The notes below the pieces were generated by a model. It did not search any database. It was given only the letters and a program-made list of their open reading frames with translations, and was not told the DNA's origin. Positions 55,806 to 60,463 of a stretch of 60,463 bases of DNA are shown here, one piece after another. Numbering within the stretch: position 1 is the first letter of the stretch; each line of letters starts with the position of its first letter. This DNA comes from Fusobacterium mortiferum ATCC 9817. Lineage in GTDB: Bacteria; Fusobacteriota; Fusobacteriia; Fusobacteriales; Fusobacteriaceae. The DNA lies in NCBI RefSeq assembly GCF_000158195.2, contig NZ_GL987993.1:213193-273655 (forward strand), in the 5' to 3' direction. A program made the position numbers and the translations under genes.

Positions 55806-57572
55806 CTACTCAATTCCAAATCTTTTTAATTTTCTATATAATGTTGTTAAACCTATTCCTATTTTTTCAGAAATAATTTTTTTCCCTTCAGTTGTATTTC
55901 CAAATTTTTCTAATCCTTGTAAAATATAGTTTTTTTCAATAATATCAAAATTTTCAAAATCATCAGAAGGATTTTTTATTATTATTTGTGAACTTTTAGG
56001 AGGATTTGATACTGATTTTTTAGAAATATTCTCTGGAAGAAGGGAACTATTTAGGATACTACTATTTCCACTAATGTTAAACATTAACTCAATAACATTT
56101 TCTAATTCACGTACATTACCAGGCCAATCGTATGAAAGAAAGGCTTGCTTTACTTCATCATCAATAGAAATAATATTTTTTCCAGAGATACGATTATATT
56201 TTTTTATTAATTTTTCAATTATTGGTAGAATATCCTCTTTTCTTTCTCTTAAAGGTAAAAGTTTAAAAGGAATAACATTCAATCTATAGTATAAATCACT
56301 TCTAAATTTTTGTTCTTTAATTTTTTCTTCTAGATTTACATTTGTTGCAGCAATTATTTTTATGTCTAAATCAATACTTTTATTAGAACCAATTCTTTCT
56401 ATTTTTTTCTCTTGAATAACTCTTAAAATTTTAGCTTGTAAGTATAATGGCATGTCACCTATTTCATCTAAAAATATTACTCCAGTATTAGCTAATTCAA
56501 ATTTTCCTATTCTTCCATTATTATTAGCACCAGTAAAGGCACCTTTTACATATCCAAACAATTCACTTTCTAGTAATGAATCTGGAATAGCAGAACAATT
56601 TATAACAACAAAAGGTTTATTTTTTCTATTACTATGTGAGTGTAACGAACGAGCTACTAATTCTTTACCTGTACCACTTTCACCAGTTATAAGAACAGTG
56701 GAAGAAGTATCTGCTATTTTTAAAATATTTTCTTTTAATTTTTTTGTAGCTTCAGAATTTCCATATATATCATTTAATGAGATAACATTGTTGTTAGTAA
56801 TTTCAGCAATATTTTCATTTATTTTTTTTATATCTTCAAATATAAAAGCAGAATTTTTTCTATTATCAAAGGAAGTTAAAGATATTTTTTTCCCAACAAC
56901 TGTAAAATCTTTATTATTAATAGAAAGCTTAAATACTTCTTCATTCATTAGATAATCATTTTGAGTAATGATTATAATTTTTTTTCCAACACATTGAAAT
57001 TTAAGATTAAGCTTTTCAATAGCGATTGGATTTATACTTACTATTGTATTATCCTTATCTATAATAATTACACCTTTGTTAATATTTTCTAAGATAGTTT
57101 TTAATGTATTTTCTTGGTCTTTTTGTAAAAGATTTTCTTGATATTCAAAAAATTTTATTCCGATAAACTCTGCAATTTGTTTTGTAAAATGAAGATAGGA
57201 TTCACAATTTGCTAAAATCTTATTTTTTTGCTCATCATTAAAACAAACTAATCCTAGTACTCCTATAATTTCTTTGTGACAATAGATAGGAGTAGAGATT
57301 TCTAATTTCTCTTTACAATTTTTCTTATCTTTACATTGAGTACATAGAGTATGTAATCTTGGGTTTTCAATAATATGGGTTTTACCAGTTTCTAAAGTAT
57401 TTTTATAAACACTTCCTAAAGCATAAACACCATCAATGTTTTTATAAAGACCAGTTCCAGTAACTCTAAACATATTTTTATCAACTACCCCAACATCAAC
57501 ATTTAATAAATTTGAAATAATATTTATATATCTATTGACATCTTCTTTGATATTTAGTAAAGAAACCTCCAT
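55806..57572 (-). CDS. Sigma-54-dependent transcriptional activator
   Basis: A 588-residue enhancer-binding protein. Residues 1 to about 150 are a GAF-like sensor with a cysteine group (CTQCKDKKNC near 80-89). Residues about 155-260 are a PAS-like domain. Residues about 270-500 are the AAA+ domain with GESGTGKELVAR, the sigma-54 contact loop GAFTGA, and LDEIGDMP (Walker B). The C-terminus is a Fis-type helix-turn-helix (KIGIGLTTLYRKLKRFGIE). The ATG at 57572 follows GGAGG by five bases, better than 57584. It should activate the abgT operon through the three repeats. Confidence 0.93.
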   Translation of the reverse strand: MEVSLLNIKEDVNRYINIISNLLNVDVGVVDKNMFRVTGTGLYKNIDGVYALGSVYKNTLETGKTHIIENPRLHTLCTQCKDKKNCKEKLEISTPIYCHKEIIGVLGLVCFNDEQKNKILANCESYLHFTKQIAEFIGIKFFEYQENLLQKDQENTLKTILENINKGVIIIDKDNTIVSINPIAIEKLNLKFQCVGKKIIIITQNDYLMNEEVFKLSINNKDFTVVGKKISLTSFDNRKNSAFIFEDIKKINENIAEITNNNVISLNDIYGNSEATKKLKENILKIADTSSTVLITGESGTGKELVARSLHSHSNRKNKPFVVINCSAIPDSLLESELFGYVKGAFTGANNNGRIGKFELANTGVIFLDEIGDMPLYLQAKILRVIQEKKIERIGSNKSIDLDIKIIAATNVNLEEKIKEQKFRSDLYYRLNVIPFKLLPLRERKEDILPIIEKLIKKYNRISGKNIISIDDEVKQAFLSYDWPGNVRELENVIELMFNISGNSSILNSSLLPENISKKSVSNPPKSSQIIIKNPSDDFENFDIIEKNYILQGLEKFGNTTEGKKIISEKIGIGLTTLYRKLKRFGIE

Positions 57573-57645
57573 TTTTTCCTCCATAAAATAGTAGTATATT
57601 ACATTTTACCATAAACTCTAAATAAAATAAATAGTAGAAAGCTTA

Positions 57646-57674
57646 TTGACAAAATTAAATAAAAATAGTACTTT
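57646..57674 (+). promoter_or_regulatory. Promoter of the HAD phosphatase gene
   Basis: TTGACA and TACTTT, 17 bases apart, about 30 bases before the start codon. The -10 is weak. Confidence 0.5.
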
Positions 57675-57704
57675 TAGAATAGAAAAAAGATGATGGAGGA
57701 GAGT

Positions 57705-58496
57705 ATGAAATTAATAGTTACAGATTTAGATGGAACTTTATTATCAGATGAAAAGAAAGTATCAGAATACAATATAGAAATTTTAAATAGAGCAGTAAAA
57801 GAGAAAGAGATAGAATTAGTAGTAGCTTCTGGAAGAGATATCTATAGTATAAAAAACTTAACTAAAGATTTAAAAATAAAATACTATATTTGCTTTAATG
57901 GAGCTAAAATTTATAATGATGATAAACTTATTTATAAAGAGGCTATTGATGAAAAGATTTGTGAAGATATATTAAAAAAAGGAATGGAATTAAATTTAAA
58001 GTTTAGTGCAACATCAGAAAATGAAATACATTATACAAAGATGGACAATGAATATACAAGATTGGAAAATGGAAAAGATAAATTAAAGTCTTTTTATTTA
58101 AAAAGTAAGGAGGATATTAAACAAAGAAATTTTGAAAAAATAGTATTTGTAGGTTTAGAAGTAGAACTTACACAATTAAGAAATTATGTTGAAAAAAAAT
58201 ATGGCAATAAAGTAAATACATTTTATTCAGGAAGTGGTGTGCTTGATATAGTAAATAAAAAATGTAGTAAAGGAACAGCAGTAGAAGAAATAGCAACTCT
58301 TTTAAATATAGATAAATCTAAAATAATAGCTTTTGGTGATAATGAAAATGATATTTCAATGTTAGAATTAGTTGGACATCCAGTGATAATGGAAAATTCT
58401 AGAGAAGATTTAAAAAAGAAAAAATACTATAAAACAGTTTCTAATAACAATGATGGAGTAGGTAAATATATAAATGATAATATTTTAAATAAATAA
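57705..58496 (+). CDS. HAD-superfamily phosphatase, Cof type
   Basis: A 263-residue Cof/YidA-type HAD hydrolase. Motif I is DLDGTLL with the nucleophile Asp near residue 7; motif II is VVASGRD. A cap domain lies between about 80 and 185. The late GDNENDISMLELVGHPVIM motif binds magnesium. Such enzymes dephosphorylate sugar phosphates, flavin or pyridoxal phosphates. Frame extension to 57690 is possible, but GGAGGA is placed for the ATG at 57705. It lies beside a PTS gene, so a sugar phosphate substrate is plausible. Confidence 0.9.
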   Translation: MKLIVTDLDGTLLSDEKKVSEYNIEILNRAVKEKEIELVVASGRDIYSIKNLTKDLKIKYYICFNGAKIYNDDKLIYKEAIDEKICEDILKKGMELNLKFSATSENEIHYTKMDNEYTRLENGKDKLKSFYLKSKEDIKQRNFEKIVFVGLEVELTQLRNYVEKKYGNKVNTFYSGSGVLDIVNKKCSKGTAVEEIATLLNIDKSKIIAFGDNENDISMLELVGHPVIMENSREDLKKKKYYKTVSNNNDGVGKYINDNILNK

Positions 58497-58582
58497 TCAT
58501 CATTTATAATATTAAAATTGAACATATAGTTAATAAAAAAGATGGAAAAACGAAAATAAATATAGAAAAAAATAAAAAGTTG

Positions 58583-58591
58583 TGCTATAAT
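58583..58591 (+). promoter_or_regulatory. Extended -10 promoter before nagE
   Basis: TGCTATAAT is an extended -10 element about 70 bases before the start codon. No strong -35 is seen. Confidence 0.5.
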
Positions 58592-58661
58592 TCAAGTAAT
58601 GAAAAAAAATTTCGTAGTACTTAAAACTTATTGAAATATAAATGAAAAAGGAGGAAGTTTT

Positions 58662-60122
58662 ATGTTTAGTTACTTACAAAAAATTGGTAAAGCTTTAATG
58701 GTTCCAGTAGCAGTATTACCAGCTGCAGCTATTCTAATGGGAATAGGATACTGGATTGACCCAGTAGGTTGGGGAGCAAATAGTCAGCTTGCAGCATTTT
58801 TAATAAAAGCAGGAGCTGCAATAATAGATAATATGCCTATTTTATTTGCTGTTGGTGTTGCATTTGGACTTTCAAAAGATAAAAATGGTGCTGCTGCATT
58901 AGCAGGATTAGTAGCTTTTGAAGTTGTTACTACTTTACTTTCAGTTGGAGCTGTTGCACAAATGACAGGTGTTCCAGCAGATCAAGTTTCTCCAGCATTT
59001 GGAAAAATAAACAACCAATTTATAGGAATACTTTGTGGAGTTGTAGCAGGAGAGTTATACAATAAATTCCATACATTAGAATTACCTAAATTCTTAGCTT
59101 TCTTTAGTGGAAAAAGATTTGTTCCAATTATAACATCAGTTGTAATGTTAGTAGTTTCATTTATTTTATTATATATTTGGCCAATTATTTATGCTGGACT
59201 AGTAGGATTTGGAATATCTATCGCTAAATTAGGACCAGTAGGAGCAGGAGTTTATGGATTCTTCAACAGACTATTAATTCCAGTAGGATTACACCACGCA
59301 TTAAACTCAGTATTCTGGTTTAACGTTGCTGGTATCAATGATATAGGAAGATTCTGGGGAGATCCAGCAGCAGCTTATGCAGGATTACCAGAAGCTGTAG
59401 AGGGAGCTTACCATGTAGGAATGTATCAAGCAGGATTCTTCCCAATTATGATGTTTGGATTATTAGGAGCATGTTTAGCATTTATAAAAACAGCAAAACC
59501 AGCTAATAAAGAAAAAATAAAATCTATAATGTTAGCAGCAGGGTTTGCTAGTTTCTTTACTGGAGTAACAGAACCAATAGAGTTTGCATTTATGTTTGTT
59601 GCACCAGGATTATATTTATTACATGCAGTTTTAACAGGAATATCAGTATTTTTAGCTGCATCTTTAAACTGGATGGCAGGATTTGGTTTCTCAGCAGGAT
59701 TAGTAGACTTCGTATTATCATTACGTAATCCAAATGCTAATAGTCCAATAATGTTAATAGTTTTAGGAATTGTATTTTTCGTAATTTACTATGTAGTATT
59801 TACATTTGTAATTAATAAATTTAATGTAAAAACTCCAGGAAGAGAAGATGAAGAACTAGTAGAAGTAGTAGCAGAAGGTGGAGTAAATGCACATACAGCA
59901 GTAGCAGTAGCATTGTTACCATTATTAGGAGGAAAAGAAAATCTAGTAACAATAGATAACTGTACTACAAGATTAAGATTAGAGGTTGCTGACAGTTCAA
60001 AAGTAAATGATGCAGAAATTAAAAAGATAGCAGCAGGAATTATTAAAAAAGGAAATGCAGTACAAGTAATAATAGGGCCACATGTAGAATTTGTTGCAAC
60101 TGAATTAAAAAAATTAGTATAG
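58662..60122 (+). CDS. nagE: PTS EIICB, N-acetylglucosamine type
   Basis: A 486-residue transporter. The EIIC domain (residues 1 to about 385) has FSYLQKIGKALMVPVAVLP, SGKRFVPIITS, LHHALNSVFWFNVAGINDIG and TEPIEFAFMF. These are closer to NagE/NagP than to glucose carriers, and the FGFSAGLVDF stretch also fits NagE. After TPGREDEE, the EIIB domain (about 405-486) has the phosphocysteine in DNCTTRLRL. No EIIA domain. A strong AAGGAGGA ribosome site precedes it. GlcNAc is the best guess; glucose is possible. Confidence 0.88.
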   Translation: MFSYLQKIGKALMVPVAVLPAAAILMGIGYWIDPVGWGANSQLAAFLIKAGAAIIDNMPILFAVGVAFGLSKDKNGAAALAGLVAFEVVTTLLSVGAVAQMTGVPADQVSPAFGKINNQFIGILCGVVAGELYNKFHTLELPKFLAFFSGKRFVPIITSVVMLVVSFILLYIWPIIYAGLVGFGISIAKLGPVGAGVYGFFNRLLIPVGLHHALNSVFWFNVAGINDIGRFWGDPAAAYAGLPEAVEGAYHVGMYQAGFFPIMMFGLLGACLAFIKTAKPANKEKIKSIMLAAGFASFFTGVTEPIEFAFMFVAPGLYLLHAVLTGISVFLAASLNWMAGFGFSAGLVDFVLSLRNPNANSPIMLIVLGIVFFVIYYVVFTFVINKFNVKTPGREDEELVEVVAEGGVNAHTAVAVALLPLLGGKENLVTIDNCTTRLRLEVADSSKVNDAEIKKIAAGIIKKGNAVQVIIGPHVEFVATELKKLV

Positions 60123-60156
60123 TATTTTAAGTAAAAATTATTATTTAAAAGTAGAT

Positions 60157-60183
60157 AAAAGAAGGGGAAAAGCTCCTTCTTTT
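60157..60183 (+). terminator. Terminator of nagE
   Basis: AAAAGAAGG pairs with CCTTCTTTT and is followed by a T-rich run, just before the rRNA promoter. Confidence 0.85.
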
Positions 60184-60211
60184 ATTTTTTATAAATTTTT
60201 TAAAAAAAGTA

Positions 60212-60240
60212 TTGACGAAAAATATTATTTGTGGTAATAT
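60212..60240 (+). promoter_or_regulatory. rRNA operon promoter (right copy)
   Basis: TTGACG and TAATAT with a 17-base spacer, identical to the left copy in inverted orientation. Confidence 0.88.
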
Positions 60241-60370
60241 ATACCTTGTCCGCGAGAGAGCGGAACTGATGAATAAGGACATTAGCAACAGAATAGAGAA
60301 AGACAATTAATGCAAACACAACAATAAATTGGTGTAAAATAATCAGTAAATTTTGCTGAGTTATATAGAT
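60241..60370 (+). other. rRNA operon leader (right copy)
   Basis: Transcribed leader with the small TCCGC/GCGGA hairpin near its start, identical to the left copy. Confidence 0.7.

Positions 60371-60463
<93 letters not shown>

Overview
The window is about 60 kb of AT-rich chromosome from a Fusobacterium. The evidence is the partial 16S sequence at both ends, the very low GC content, and a gene set that looks fusobacterial throughout. The maltose cluster (a 441-residue family 4 phospho-alpha-glucosidase next to a fused EIICB transporter) matches what is known of malH/malB of F. mortiferum. F. mortiferum or a close relative is therefore likely, but I cannot prove the species from the sequence alone. 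There are no CRISPR arrays, insertion sequences, prophage genes or tRNAs.

Layout. Both ends are the start of an rRNA operon: on the minus strand at 1-216 and on the plus strand from 60371. They share an identical inverted promoter/leader/16S segment, so both operons are transcribed outward. From the left come: an M20 hydrolase with a DUF3100-type membrane pair; an M18 aminopeptidase; a preQ1-I riboswitch controlling a queuosine-precursor transporter; a CofE-like ligase; an ArsR-controlled redox/efflux operon (ArsR, Cys-rich thioredoxin, ArsP-like permease, CoA-disulfide reductase-rhodanese); pgk and gapA; a pseudouridine synthase; a siroheme/uroporphyrinogen operon; two alpha-glucoside PTS clusters with GntR and RpiR regulators and a SemiSWEET; an HxlR/VOC/nitroreductase-remnant locus; an NCS2 purine permease; the mfd-mazG-rqcP-ispE-spoVG housekeeping operon; and a serine dehydratase/EIIC operon with a divergent XRE-cupin regulator.

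The centre (about 38.3-41 kb) looks like the chromosome replication origin. The block rpmH-rnpA-yidD-yidC-jag-mnmE-mnmG, which in many bacteria sits beside dnaA-oriC, is here preceded by a divergently transcribed plasmid-type Rep initiator instead of dnaA. The roughly 700-bp gene-free stretch between them carries seven direct 19-bp repeats that look like iterons, two of which overlap the rep promoter. I saw no good DnaA box there. This is the most interesting feature of the window.

Right of the origin lie an MFS exporter with an unusual leader, an ABC-F ATPase, an ACT-domain regulator, the serine/threonine transporter SstT, and an amino-acid/sulfur cluster (DAACS symporter, CyuA-like cysteine desulfidase, AbgT transporter). 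AbgT has a clear sigma-54 promoter and three perfect 15-bp enhancer-like repeats next to a sigma-54 activator gene. A HAD phosphatase and a NagE-type PTS transporter follow.

Three genes are broken: an EIIC gene by an exact 17-bp tandem duplication, mfd by a one-base loss in a homopolymer run, and a nitroreductase by internal deletion.
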